Assembly: GCF_013002715.1 (NCBI RefSeq)
Contig: NZ_JABENB010000001.1
Location: 1,116,001-1,180,000, forward strand
Source of the DNA: Flexivirga aerilata
GTDB taxonomy: Bacteria > Actinomycetota > Actinomycetes > Actinomycetales > Dermatophilaceae
Direction of reading: 5' to 3'
DNA: 64,000 bases
Shown: piece after piece, positions 1 through 8,659 of the stretch
Numbering within the stretch: the first letter of the stretch is position 1
Layout of the letters: the number at the start of each line of letters is the position of its first letter
Made by a program: the position numbers and the translations under genes
Notes under the pieces: model-generated
The model's database searches: none
Told to the model about the DNA's origin: nothing
The model's input: the letters and a program-made list of their open reading frames with translations, nothing else

Positions 1-1
1 G

Positions 2-1288
2 GCGGTCGGCATCACCAACCAGCGTGAGACCACGGTGGTCTGGGACAAGAACACCGGGAAGGCCGTCTACAACGCCATCGTCTGGCAGGACACCCGCACC
101 GACAAGATCTGCCAGCAGCTCGCCGGCAGCGAGGGCCCGGACCGCTTCAAGGCCAAGACCGGCCTGCCGCTCGCGACCTACTTCGCCGGGCCGAAGGCCC
201 GCTGGGTGCTCGACAACGTCGACGGCGCCAAGGAGAAGGCGGAGGCGGGCGACCTGCTCTTCGGCACCATGGACACCTGGGTGCTGTGGAACATGACCGG
301 CGGCACCAACGGCGGCGTGCACGCCACGGACGTCACCAACGCCTCACGCACGCTGATGATGGACCTGGACACCCTCGACTGGGACGACGACATCGTCGCC
401 GAGATGGGCCTGCCGAAGTCGATGCTGCCCACGATCGTGTCCTCCTCCGAGGTCTACGGCAAGGTGCGCGAGCGCGGTGTCCTCGCCGGCGTCGACATCG
501 CCGGCATCCTCGGCGACCAGCAGGCGGCGACCTTCGGGCAGGTCTGCTTCGAGCCGGGGATGGCCAAGAACACCTACGGCACCGGCAACTTCGTGCTGCT
601 CAACACCGGTGAGGAGAAGGTGCTCTCCAAGAACGGTCTGCTGACCACGGTCTGCTACCGCATCGGGGACGCGAAGCCGGTCTACGCGCTGGAAGGGTCG
701 ATCGCGGTCACCGGGTCGCTCGTGCAGTGGTTGCGCGACAACCTGCAGCTCATCAAGGCGGCACCGGAGGTCGAGGACCTCGCCAAGTCCGTGGAGGACA
801 ACGGTGACGTCTACATCGTGCCGGCGTTCTCCGGCCTGTTCGCTCCGCACTGGCGCAGCGACGCCCGCGGCGCCGTCGTCGGGCTGACGCGGTTCGCGGG
901 CAAGGGGCACATCGCCCGGGCGGCGCTCGAGGCGGTCGCCTTCCAGAGCAAGGAGGTCGTCGACGCGATGAACGCCGACTCGGGGGTGGACCTCACCGAG
1001 CTCAAGGTGGACGGCGGCATGGTCGGCAACGACACGCTGATGCAGTTCCAGGCCGACCTGCTCGACGTGCCGGTGATCCGGCCGAAGATCACCGAGACGA
1101 CGGCGCTCGGCGCGGCATACGCGGCGGGCCTGGCGGTGGGCTTCTGGAAGGACGAGGCGGAGCTGACCAAGCAGTGGGCCGAGGACAAGCGGTGGGAGCC
1201 GCAGATGAGCGACGAGGACCGCACGCGGCTGATGGCCAAGTGGAGCAAGGCCGTGCAGCGCACCCTCGACTGGGTCGACGATGAGTAG
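2..1288 (+). CDS. glpK: Glycerol kinase, 5'-truncated by window edge
   Basis: Phosphorylates glycerol to glycerol 3-phosphate with ATP in the cytoplasm (FGGY kinase family). The visible 428 codons begin inside the N-terminal lobe at the conserved [13 protein letters not shown] segment, so roughly the first 80 residues lie outside the window. Later landmarks are [35 protein letters not shown] and [17 protein letters not shown], all typical of GlpK. The TAG stop ends exactly one base before the stop of the convergent downstream gene, leaving no intergenic space. Assignment is secure; substrate specificity follows from the family. Confidence 0.97.
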   Translation, partial: AVGITNQRETTVVWDKNTGKAVYNAIVWQDTRTDKICQQLAGSEGPDRFKAKTGLPLATYFAGPKARWVLDNVDGAKEKAEAGDLLFGTMDTWVLWNMTGGTNGGVHATDVTNASRTLMMDLDTLDWDDDIVAEMGLPKSMLPTIVSSSEVYGKVRERGVLAGVDIAGILGDQQAATFGQVCFEPGMAKNTYGTGNFVLLNTGEEKVLSKNGLLTTVCYRIGDAKPVYALEGSIAVTGSLVQWLRDNLQLIKAAPEVEDLAKSVEDNGDVYIVPAFSGLFAPHWRSDARGAVVGLTRFAGKGHIARAALEAVAFQSKEVVDAMNADSGVDLTELKVDGGMVGNDTLMQFQADLLDVPVIRPKITETTALGAAYAAGLAVGFWKDEAELTKQWAEDKRWEPQMSDEDRTRLMAKWSKAVQRTLDWVDDE

Positions 1289-2164
1289 TCAGCCGCCGTA
1301 GCCGGCGAACACCAGGTCGCCCGAGAGCGACACGGTGTAGGGCGTGCCCGGGAACGTCCAGCCGGCGCCCGACTGCACCCAGCCCTGCCCGGGCAGGGTC
1401 TGCGCCCAGTAGTCGGCGACTGAGCCCGCCGACGCGAGGACGCGGTAGCGCGGCCCGGCATTGGCGACCAGCTGCCACTCGGCGCCGTCGGGCATCGGGA
1501 TGTTGTAGGTGGCGCCGCTGCCGTCGGGCAGGGTCGCGAACAGCGGGATCGGGCCGTAATAGGTGTCGGTGGTGGTCAGGCCGGCGGCCTGCGGCAGGCC
1601 GCTCGACATCAGCGGTGGCGCGGAGGTGCGCGGCGCCCGCTGAATCGACAGGTTGGGGCTGGGCGCGGCGGCCGACGGGTTGACCGTCTCCGCCGCGCTC
1701 GACGGCTGCTCGCTCGACGGCGCCGCGGACGGTGCGGTGCTCTGCGCGGTCTGCGACGGTTGCGGCGCCGTGGTGCGGGTCGCCTGGCCGGTCGGCCGCT
1801 GCGGACCGACCGGCAGCGGATTGCTCGTGGCCGTGGCCGGCGGGGCAGACGTCGGTGAGCCGGATGGAGCGGACGGGCTCGTCGTGCCCGTGCTCTGGGT
1901 GACGGTGCGGGCCGCATCGACCACCCGGCCGTTGTCGCCGGGGTGGAAGGTGATCGCCAGGACCCCGGCCGCGGCGGCCGCCGCGGCGAGCAGTCCGGCA
2001 CCGGCCAGCACCCCACGGCGCGGGCCGCGGCGCAGCGGCGTCACGCGCAGGTGCTGCTCGAACTCCAGCTCACGGTCGCGGTCGAGGGAGTCGGGGGTGA
2101 TCTGCGACGCCTTCGCCTCGAACGCGTCGCGCAGGCGGCGTTCCAGGTCGTCGTGGGGACTCAT
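1289..2164 (-). CDS. Membrane protein paired with SigE-type sigma factor (possible anti-sigma)
   Basis: A 291-residue protein of unknown family. It has a charged cytoplasmic N-terminus (residues 1-48), one membrane segment rich in Ala/Gly/Leu (about 49-70), a long Ser/Thr/Pro/Ala linker (about 78-190) and a C-terminal extracytoplasmic domain of about 95 residues. Its ATG overlaps the TGA of the sigma-factor gene by the ATGA arrangement, so the two are translationally coupled. That pairing and topology fit a membrane anti-sigma factor or sensor, but the HxxxCxxC zinc anti-sigma signature is absent. The function is inference. Confidence 0.8.
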   Translation of the reverse strand: MSPHDDLERRLRDAFEAKASQITPDSLDRDRELEFEQHLRVTPLRRGPRRGVLAGAGLLAAAAAAAGVLAITFHPGDNGRVVDAARTVTQSTGTTSPSAPSGSPTSAPPATATSNPLPVGPQRPTGQATRTTAPQPSQTAQSTAPSAAPSSEQPSSAAETVNPSAAAPSPNLSIQRAPRTSAPPLMSSGLPQAAGLTTTDTYYGPIPLFATLPDGSGATYNIPMPDGAEWQLVANAGPRYRVLASAGSVADYWAQTLPGQGWVQSGAGWTFPGTPYTVSLSGDLVFAGYGG

Positions 2165-2766
2165 CGGTCGCCTCCCTGCATGATCGTGGTGAGGGCCGCC
2201 ATGGCCCGGCTTGCCTGCGATTTCACGGTTCCCTTGCTGATGCCGAGCGCGGTCGCGATCTCGGCCTCGGACATGTCCGACCAGTAGCGCAGCACCAGCA
2301 CCTCACGCTGCCGCTGCGGCAACCGGTTGACCGCCCGCAACACCTCCTGGTGCTCCTCGGCCAGCAACACGTCGCTGTCGGCGGCCGGTGCGATGTCCGG
2401 CTCGGCGACCTTGAGATGCTCCCGGACCGTCCGCCGCCGGCGCAGCATCGAGCGCGCCTGGTTGACCACGGCCTGCCGCAGGTAGCCGACCGCGGCGCCG
2501 GAGTCGCGCAGCGAGGCCTGGTTGCGGTGCATCCCGAGGAAGGCTTCCTGGACGACGTCCTCCGCGCTTGCGATGTCGTCGACGAGCAGGCGGGCGAGGC
2601 GCACCATCTGCAGGTGATGCGTGCGGTAGAGATCGGCGAGGTCGACCGGCGCGTCTGCGCTCATCGCCCGGTAGGTCCGGATGCGCGCGCGGTCACCGAA
2701 TCGCTCCTCCCAAGTGGCACGCCCTTCGGCATACGTCGTGGCGAAGGGATCGCTCAGTGTCGTCAT
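2161..2766 (-). CDS. SigE-family RNA polymerase sigma-70 factor
   Basis: ECF-type sigma factor that would direct RNA polymerase to a stress or envelope regulon. Region 2 includes DLADLYRTHHLQMVRLARLL and the segment SAEDVVQEAFLGMHRN. Region 4 contains LPQRQREVLVLRYWSDMSEA and the helix-turn-helix ALGISKGTVKSQASRAMAAL. The ATG at 2766 is preceded by a purine-rich GGGGAGGG; a later ATG at 2664, just before region 2, is an alternative start. It is followed with overlap by a single-pass membrane protein that may control it. Confidence 0.9.
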   Translation of the reverse strand: MTTLSDPFATTYAEGRATWEERFGDRARIRTYRAMSADAPVDLADLYRTHHLQMVRLARLLVDDIASAEDVVQEAFLGMHRNQASLRDSGAAVGYLRQAVVNQARSMLRRRRTVREHLKVAEPDIAPAADSDVLLAEEHQEVLRAVNRLPQRQREVLVLRYWSDMSEAEIATALGISKGTVKSQASRAMAALTTIMQGGDR

Positions 2767-2948
2767 CGCTGCGGCCCTCCCCGACGATAGCCAGTGCTCG
2801 TCGCGACCGCCCACACGGGCACAGCGCGGCGCCGGGCCGCGGCGGCCGCGAGCGAAGGTGCGGAGGTGGTCACCTAGGGAAGACGCGTGACCGGCTCACA
2901 GGTTGCATCCGGATGCGGATCAGGGCGCGGCCCAGCGGTGCGGCCGCC

Positions 2949-3578
2949 TCAGTCGGTGCGGATGACCGCGTCCGCGCGAGCCCGGGAGGCCCGCACGAGC
3001 GCGGCGTTGCGTTCGTCGGTGCCGAGCGCGCGTTCGCTCGCCTCGTCGGGCGAGCGGCCGTAGTGCTCGTGCCGGGCGATCAGCCGCTCTCTGCGCAGTA
3101 CGTCGGGGGTTTCGACATACCAGGCGAGGTCGAGCAGGGGCCGGATCCGGTCCCACGGCGACCGGTCGAGCAGCAGGTAGTTGCCCTCGGTGAGCACCAC
3201 CCGGACGCTCGGGTCGACCTCGATCGCCCCGGCGATCGGCTGCTCGAGCGCCCGGTCGAACTCCGGCGCCCAGACCGTGCCGGCCTCGTCCCGCAGCCGC
3301 CGCAGCAGCGCGACGTAACCGGCCGGGTCGAAGGTGTGCGGCGCACCCTTGACCGGCGCGAGACCGCGCGCGTCGAGCACGGCCTGGGCCAGGTGGAAGC
3401 CGTCCATCGGCACCACGACCGTGCTGCAGCCGGCGGCGGCGAGGTCGGCTGCGAGGCGGGCGGCGAGGGTCGACTTGCCGGCGGCGGGAGGCCCGGCGAG
3501 ACCGACGACGACGCGCGACCGGCCCGAGGCGAGCGCGAGCACCTGGCCGACGGCGTCGCGGACCGACAGGGTCGTCAC
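2949..3578 (-). CDS. FrcK-like P-loop kinase (uridine-kinase/PRK fold)
   Basis: A 209-residue nucleotide-binding kinase with Walker A GPPAAGKST near residue 30, the PMDGFHLAQAVLD segment typical of uridine kinase/pantothenate kinase relatives, and VVLTEGNYLLLD in the Walker B region. The GTG start overlaps the TGA of the LacI gene (GTGA), so it is coupled to the repressor. In Sinorhizobium a kinase of this type (FrcK) accompanies the FrcBCA fructose transporter, and the same set of genes occurs here. It may phosphorylate the imported sugar; the substrate is inference. Confidence 0.85.
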   Translation of the reverse strand: MTTLSVRDAVGQVLALASGRSRVVVGLAGPPAAGKSTLAARLAADLAAAGCSTVVVPMDGFHLAQAVLDARGLAPVKGAPHTFDPAGYVALLRRLRDEAGTVWAPEFDRALEQPIAGAIEVDPSVRVVLTEGNYLLLDRSPWDRIRPLLDLAWYVETPDVLRRERLIARHEHYGRSPDEASERALGTDERNAALVRASRARADAVIRTD

Positions 3579-4615
3579 GGCACTCCCGCCGTGCGCGGCC
3601 GGGGCGCCACGCAGCCGCAGCTGTGGCGATGCGCGATCTCGGTGGGCAGCCGCACCACGCGTCTCGGGGCGAGCGGGTCCTGGAGCCGGCGCAGCAGCAG
3701 TTGCACCGCCTGCGCGCCCATCGCGTGGAACGGCTGGGCGACGGCGGTCAGCGCGGGAGTCATCGCTGCCGCCCATTCGAAGTCGTCGAACGCAACCACC
3801 GCGAGGTCGTCCGGGATGCGCAGGCCGAGCTCACCCAGCGCCTGCAGGGCGCCGATGGTCATCGCGTTGTTGGCGCTGAAAAGCGCTGTGGGAGCTGCGT
3901 TTCCGCGCATCAGCTGCAGAGTCGCGGCCCGCGCGGACGTCGCACGTGACTCGCCGCACGCGATCAGTGCCGGGTCGATCGGTATGCCGGCGTCGGAGAG
4001 CGCCCGCTGGTAGCCGCGGACCCGCTCGATCGACGTGGACAGACCCGGCAGCCCGCTGAGCATCCCGATCCGGCGGTGGCCGAGGTCGATGAGATGTTCG
4101 ACGAGGGTGGCGCTCACCGACTCGCTCTCGGCGCTGACCTGGTCGCAGCGCGCGCTGCTCAGCCGATCGACCAGCACGAAGGGTCGCTCGCTCTTGCGCA
4201 ACATCGGCAGCGCCTGCGCCTCCCACTCCGGAGTCGGCGCGATCACCACCGCCTCGGCGTTGTGGGTGATCAACCCGCGCACCGCCTCCGCCTCGCGGCG
4301 CGGGTCGTCGTGCGAGTCGCAGAGGAACAACCCGAACCCCGCACGGGTCGCCTCGCCCTCGACACCCTGGATGAGTTCGCCGTTGTAGGGGTTGGAGGCG
4401 CCGGTGATCACCAGCCCGATGGTGCGCCGCCCCGCCGCGGTCTGCGGGTGCGGGGTGATCGCGTAGTCGAGCGCGGCGACCGCCTGCAGCACGGCGTCGC
4501 GGGTGTCGGGGGCGACGTGGCGGGTGCCGTTGATCACGTGCGACACCGTGCTGGTCGACACGCCCGCGCGGGCGGCGACCTCGTGCATGCGCACCCGGCG
4601 TCGAGGAGCGGCCAT
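3575..4615 (-). CDS. LacI-family transcriptional repressor of the frc-like locus
   Basis: A 346-residue regulator. The N-terminal helix-turn-helix is MHEVAARAGVSTSTVSHVIN (about residues 10-29), followed by the hinge and a periplasmic-binding-like effector domain (IGLVITGASNPYNGELIQGV from about residue 66 to the end). It is divergent from the sugar-binding-protein gene, with a palindromic operator candidate between them, and is translationally coupled to the downstream kinase. It most likely represses both directions until the sugar or its phosphate binds. The sugar is not determinable from sequence alone. Confidence 0.93.
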   Translation of the reverse strand: MAAPRRRVRMHEVAARAGVSTSTVSHVINGTRHVAPDTRDAVLQAVAALDYAITPHPQTAAGRRTIGLVITGASNPYNGELIQGVEGEATRAGFGLFLCDSHDDPRREAEAVRGLITHNAEAVVIAPTPEWEAQALPMLRKSERPFVLVDRLSSARCDQVSAESESVSATLVEHLIDLGHRRIGMLSGLPGLSTSIERVRGYQRALSDAGIPIDPALIACGESRATSARAATLQLMRGNAAPTALFSANNAMTIGALQALGELGLRIPDDLAVVAFDDFEWAAAMTPALTAVAQPFHAMGAQAVQLLLRRLQDPLAPRRVVRLPTEIAHRHSCGCVAPRPRTAGVP

Positions 4616-4647
4616 GGCAGGTCACTGTCCTTCCTGCCGGCGCGTTT

Positions 4648-4665
4648 CGCAACTTGTTGCGCAAC
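4648..4665. promoter_or_regulatory. Candidate LacI operator (overlapping palindromes)
   Basis: Between the divergent LacI and binding-protein genes there are two overlapping palindromes: CGCAACTTGTTGCG at 4648-4661 (6-bp perfect arms) and GTTGCGCAAC at 4656-4665 (perfect, central CG as in many LacI-family operators). The position, 33 bp before the repressor start and 83 bp before the binding-protein start, fits control of both promoters. Confidence 0.7.
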
Positions 4666-4747
4666 GTATGACGCTCGCCCGGTGGCCCTCCCTACGTTGT
4701 GGCGCACTTCACAGCACGGCCACCCCGCATCACCGAAGGACGCACCC

Positions 4748-5782
4748 ATGAACACTCGATCGATCATTCGTCGCCGGAGCGCGCTCGCGGTCGGCGCCAC
4801 GGTCCTCTTCGCGGTCGCCGCGACCGGTTGCAGCAAGACCCAGACGAGCGGGCCCGGCGCCTCCAGCGGCGGCGCCGGCGGCAAGGTCAAGATCGGCCTG
4901 GTCACCAAGACCGAGTCGAACCCCTACTTCGTGAAGCTGCGCGACTCGGCCAAGGCGCAGGCCGGCAAGCAGGGCGCCGAGCTCGTCGCCCTCGCGGGCA
5001 AGTTCGACGGCGACAACGAGGGCCAGATCAACGCGATCCAGAACCTCGTGCAGCAGGGCGTCAAGGGCATCCTCATCACGCCGAGCAACGCCACCGGGAT
5101 TCTCGACGCGATCCGCCAGGCGCAGGCCAAGGGCGTGGTGGTGATCGCGCTCGACACCGAGACCGACCCGGCCGACGCGGTCGCTGCGACATACGCCACG
5201 GACAACACGGCCGCCGGCAAGATCCTCGGCCAGTACGTCAAGGCGCGGATGGGATCGACGACCCCGCAGCTGGTGACGATGGACCTCGACCCGAGCTCGA
5301 GCGTCGGGCAGCAGCGGCACAACGGCTTCCTCGCCGGAATGGGCCTGGCGAAGAACTCACCGGACGTCATCGGGTCCGCGCTCACCCAGGGCGACCAGAC
5401 CAAGTCGCAGCAGGCGATGGAGAACCTCCTGCAGCGGGTCGCCGGCAAGGTCAACGTGGTCTACAACATCAACGAACCGGCCGCCCGCGGCTCCTACCAG
5501 GCGCTGCAGGCCAAGGGCCTGGCCGGGAAGGTCACCGTCGCCGCGATCGACGGATCGTGCAGCGGCGTCGCGGACGTCAAGAGCGGGCACTTCGCGGCGA
5601 CCGTGATGCAGTTCCCCAAGAAGATGGCCGAGGACGGCGTCGACGCGGTCATCGCCTACGCCAAGACCGGCAAGAAGCCGTCCGGCTTCGTCGACACCGG
5701 CTCGCAACTGATCACAGACAAGCCGATGGCCGGCATACCGTCCAAGGACTCCGCGTGGGGCGCGGCCAACTGCTGGGGCTGA
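4748..5782 (+). CDS. Sugar ABC transporter substrate-binding lipoprotein, FrcB-like
   Basis: A 344-residue periplasmic-binding-protein type I lipoprotein. The signal peptide ends in a lipobox-like VAATGC with Cys about residue 29. The mature protein begins with KIGLVTKTESNPYFVKLR and carries ALDTETDPADAVAATYATDN, a stretch that resembles FrcB fructose-binding proteins more than ribose-binding RbsB. An AAGGA ribosome-binding site precedes the ATG. It is the first gene of the transporter row and captures the sugar outside the membrane. Fructose is the best guess for the ligand, by similarity only. Confidence 0.88.
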   Translation: MNTRSIIRRRSALAVGATVLFAVAATGCSKTQTSGPGASSGGAGGKVKIGLVTKTESNPYFVKLRDSAKAQAGKQGAELVALAGKFDGDNEGQINAIQNLVQQGVKGILITPSNATGILDAIRQAQAKGVVVIALDTETDPADAVAATYATDNTAAGKILGQYVKARMGSTTPQLVTMDLDPSSSVGQQRHNGFLAGMGLAKNSPDVIGSALTQGDQTKSQQAMENLLQRVAGKVNVVYNINEPAARGSYQALQAKGLAGKVTVAAIDGSCSGVADVKSGHFAATVMQFPKKMAEDGVDAVIAYAKTGKKPSGFVDTGSQLITDKPMAGIPSKDSAWGAANCWG

Positions 5783-5784
5783 CG

Positions 5785-6784
5785 ATGGCGACCGCGAACC
5801 CCGACACCTTCCCCGAGCTGAGCCGCGGGGCGCAGCTGCGCAATCTCTTCGCCCGCAACCCGGTCCTCGGCCCGCTGGCGGCCCTCGTGCTGTTGGTGAT
5901 CTTCTTCTCGCTGTCGACCAGCACGTTCGCCGACATCGACAACTTCTCGGTGATCCTTCAGCAGATCGTGGTCGTCGGCACGCTCGCCCTCGGGCAGACG
6001 CTCATCATCCTGACCGCCGGCATCGACCTGGCCAACGGCGCGATCCTCGTGCTCGGCACCTTGGTGATGGCCAAGGTCGCGACCGGCGACCTGCCGGCCG
6101 GTCCGGCGCTCGTGCTCGGCATCATCGTGTGCACGCTGGTCGCCGGCATCTCCGGTGCGCTGGTGACGCTCGTGCGGCTGCCGCCGTTCATCGTCACGCT
6201 CGGCATGCTGGCCGTGGTCACCGCGATCGCCAACCTCTACAGCGGCGGCACCACGATCCCGGCACCGCCCGGGCTGCTGCAGGCGCTCGGCACCACCTAC
6301 TTCCTCTTCGGCAGGTGGGCGTTCACGCTCGGTATGGTCGTCGCGGCGGTGTTGTATGCCGTGGTCTGGTTCCTGCTCGCCAAGACCGCCTGGCCGGCAC
6401 GTGTACGCCGTGGGGGACGACCGCGAGGCGGCGCACCTCACCGGCATACGGATCAGCCGCACGCTGATCAGCGTCTACGCGCTCGCCGGTCTGCTCTACG
6501 GGATCGGTGCGTGGCTGGCGATCGGGCGGGCACCGACGGCCGACCCGAACGCCTATCAGACCGGCAACCTGGACAGCATCACCGCCGTGGTGATCGGCGG
6601 GACCAGCCTGTTCGGCGGGCGCGGCGGGGTGCTCGGCACGGTGATCGGGGCGTTGATCGTGGCGGTGCTGCGCAGCGGCCTGACCCAGATGGGCATCGAC
6701 TCCAATTATCAGAACCTCGCGACCGGCGTGCTGGTGATCGCCGCGGTCGCATTCGACCAGGCGACACGGCGGGTGAAGGCATGA
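5785..6784 (+). pseudogene. Sugar ABC transporter permease, FrcC-like, frameshifted
   Basis: The first frame (5785 to about 6392) encodes the N-terminal two thirds of an RbsC/FrcC-type permease, including LGQTLIILTAGIDLANGAIL and LPPFIVTLGMLAVVTAIANL. The rest (HVYAVGDDREAAHLTGIRIS through the C-terminal NYQNLATGVLVIAAVAFDQA) continues in another frame up to the TGA at 6784. The join is at TGGCCGGCAC, 6391-6400, where the family pattern (KTAWGRHVYAVG) predicts two more G residues. This is either a 2-nt deletion that kills the transporter or a sequence error in a G run. The end overlaps the ATPase start (ATGA). Confidence 0.85.
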
Positions 6785-7554
6785 ACGAGACGCAGACCCC
6801 GGTCTTCGCGGCCAAGGGGCTGGTGAAGCGCTACGGGCGGGTCACCGCGATGAACGGCGCCGACTTCGAGCTGCTGCCCGGTGAGGTGCTGGCGGTCGTC
6901 GGCGACAACGGCGCGGGCAAGTCCACGATGATCAAGGCGTTGACCGGGGCGGTGATCCCGGACGCCGGGCAGATCCTGCTCGACGGCAACCCGGTGTCGT
7001 TCCACTCGCCGCAGGACGCGCGCGACCTCGGGATCGAGACGGTCTACCAGCAGCTCGCGGTCTCGCCCGCGATGGACATCGCCGGCAACCTCTTCCTCGG
7101 GCGGGAGCTGCGGCGCGGTGGTCTGCTCGGTGCGCTGCGCATGCTCGACCGCGGGGCGATGCGGCGGGAGGCGCGCGAGCAGCTCGACGCGCTCGGCATC
7201 GGCACCATTCAGGACATGACGCAGCCGGTGGAGTCCCTCTCGGGCGGGCAGCGTCAGGCGGTCGCGGTCGCGCGGGCGGCGATGTTCGGCAGCAAGGTCG
7301 TCTTCATGGACGAGCCGACGGCCGCGCTCGGTGTGCGCGAGACCGGCCATGTGATCGACCTGATCAAGCGGATCGCGGGGCGCGGGCTGCCGGTGGTCTT
7401 CATCAGCCACGACATGCCGGCGGTCTTCGAGGTGGCCGACCGCATCCACGTCCACCGGCTGGGGAAGCGGGCCGGCGTGGTGTCACCGCGTGATGTCACG
7501 ATGAGCGACGTCGTGGCCTTCCTCACGGGAGCGCAGCAACTGCCGGCCGCGTGA
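6781..7554 (+). CDS. Sugar ABC transporter ATP-binding protein, FrcA-like
   Basis: A 257-residue ATPase with a single nucleotide-binding domain, as in FrcA and unlike the double-domain RbsA. Walker A is GDNGAGKST (about residue 41), the signature is LSGGQRQAVAVARA, Walker B is VVFMDEPTAALG, and the switch His is in VVFISHDMPAVFEVADRIHV. It would dimerise under the FrcC-like permease and drive sugar import. The ATG overlaps the permease stop. It has intact motifs although the permease is frameshifted, which argues for a recent lesion or a sequencing error. Confidence 0.92.
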   Translation: MNETQTPVFAAKGLVKRYGRVTAMNGADFELLPGEVLAVVGDNGAGKSTMIKALTGAVIPDAGQILLDGNPVSFHSPQDARDLGIETVYQQLAVSPAMDIAGNLFLGRELRRGGLLGALRMLDRGAMRREAREQLDALGIGTIQDMTQPVESLSGGQRQAVAVARAAMFGSKVVFMDEPTAALGVRETGHVIDLIKRIAGRGLPVVFISHDMPAVFEVADRIHVHRLGKRAGVVSPRDVTMSDVVAFLTGAQQLPAA

Positions 7555-7565
7555 GACCGGGGTGT

Positions 7566-7571
7566 TAGCCT
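7566..7571 (+). promoter_or_regulatory. Candidate -10 box for the ECF-transporter operon
   Basis: TAGCCT matches the actinobacterial TAnnnT -10 pattern, 32 bp before the ATG of the SCO2322-like gene. That gene has its own ribosome-binding site (GAAAGGACC), so this would be a normal leadered transcript covering the overlapping genes that follow. Confidence 0.45.
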
Positions 7572-7603
7572 TCCAGGTCGCCACCCGCCCCGAAAGGACC
7601 ACC

Positions 7604-8659
7604 ATGGTCGCCGCCCCGTCGCGCCTGCTGCGCACGGCCACCGCCGTCGCACTCGCCGGCTCCGCGACCACCCTCGCGTATGTCGGCAGCGCCGCCCCGG
7701 CGCAGGCCGCCGGCTACAACGGCTACTGCAAGGACGCCTCGGGCGTCACGGTGGTCGTCGACTTCGGCGCGATCGGCAAGGGGATCGCCGTCCGGTGTGC
7801 GCCGGTCGGGGCGGGCGCGACCGACCTGGACGCGGTGCAGGCCGCCGGCATCCCGATCGAGGGCAGCCGAACCTACGGGCTGAGCGTCGCCTGCCGGCTG
7901 TATGGCGAGCCGGCCGCCTCCCGCACACTGCCCGGCGGCTACCACGAGAGCTGCATGCGGATGCCTCCGACCAACGCCTACTGGAGCATCTGGCAGGCGT
8001 CGAACGGCGGCTCGTGGAGCTACGCCCAGAGCGGGGTCTCCGGTCAGTCGGTCACCCCGGGCGGCTTCGTCGGCTTCTCCTTCGTCACCGGGAGTAACGC
8101 GGCTCCACGGGTCGCTCCGAAGCGCCCGGGTGGCGCCGCGCCCGCGCCCCGGCCGAGCAGCACCTCGAAGCCCGCTCCGAAGACGACGGGCGCCACCGAC
8201 CCGGCTGCGACCAACCCACCGGCGGGCGGCCGCGATGGGTCGAAAACCACTGCGCCGCAGGCGGGTTCGAGCGCCAAGCGGTCCGCGGCGGGGTCGGCCG
8301 GCTCCACCGCCGGGAAGCCGTCGGCCGCACCCGGCTCGGCAGGGGCGAGCGCGGCGGCGTCATCTCCGTCGGCCGCGGGACCGTCATCGGCGTCATCTTC
8401 GTCGGCTGCGTCCGCGAAGGCGTCGTCGTCCGCAGCGTTGTCTTCGTCGAGCTCGGCCGGTGCGAGCGCCACGGGGTCCGGCGGTGCCGTCGCGGCTGGC
8501 GGCCCGACGATCGGCGACAGCGACAAGCTGATCAACGACGCCACGAAGGACAACTCCTCCGGACTCAACGCCACGACCCTCGTCGGCGGCGGGGTGCTCG
8601 CCGCGCTCGCGGTCGGCGGCGCGGCGATCGCGATCGCCCGGCGCCGCACCTCGGGGTGA
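7604..8659 (+). CDS. Secreted, C-terminally anchored protein of ECF transporter operon (SCO2322-like)
   Basis: A 351-residue exported protein. The signal peptide ends near APAQAA (about residue 35). A Cys-containing extracellular domain follows (about 36-165, with WSIWQASNGGSWSYAQSG), then a Ser/Ala/Pro-rich stalk (about 170-300), a C-terminal membrane helix and an Arg-rich tail ending RRRTSG, without LPXTG. The stop overlaps the next start (GTGA). In Streptomyces a similarly placed protein, SCO2322, lies beside ECF transporter genes. A surface capture or delivery role for the transported vitamin is plausible but unproven. Confidence 0.8.
   Translation: MVAAPSRLLRTATAVALAGSATTLAYVGSAAPAQAAGYNGYCKDASGVTVVVDFGAIGKGIAVRCAPVGAGATDLDAVQAAGIPIEGSRTYGLSVACRLYGEPAASRTLPGGYHESCMRMPPTNAYWSIWQASNGGSWSYAQSGVSGQSVTPGGFVGFSFVTGSNAAPRVAPKRPGGAAPAPRPSSTSKPAPKTTGATDPAATNPPAGGRDGSKTTAPQAGSSAKRSAAGSAGSTAGKPSAAPGSAGASAAASSPSAAGPSSASSSSAASAKASSSAALSSSSSAGASATGSGGAVAAGGPTIGDSDKLINDATKDNSSGLNATTLVGGGVLAALAVGGAAIAIARRRTSG

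Noticed and set aside
1289..2164. Zinc-binding anti-sigma factor (ZAS) assignment
   Set aside because: No HxxxCxxC motif; only position and topology support an anti-sigma role.
6381..6410. Programmed ribosomal frameshift in the FrcC-like permease
   Set aside because: There is no slippery heptamer, no downstream stimulatory structure obvious, and related permeases are made from one frame.
7555..7603. Cobalamin or other vitamin riboswitch for the ECF operon
   Set aside because: The gap is 49 bp, too short for a B12 riboswitch, and no known aptamer pattern is visible.
8560..8659. LPXTG sortase signal at the end of the SCO2322-like protein
   Set aside because: The C-terminal helix and Arg tail are present, but no LPXTG-like motif precedes them.
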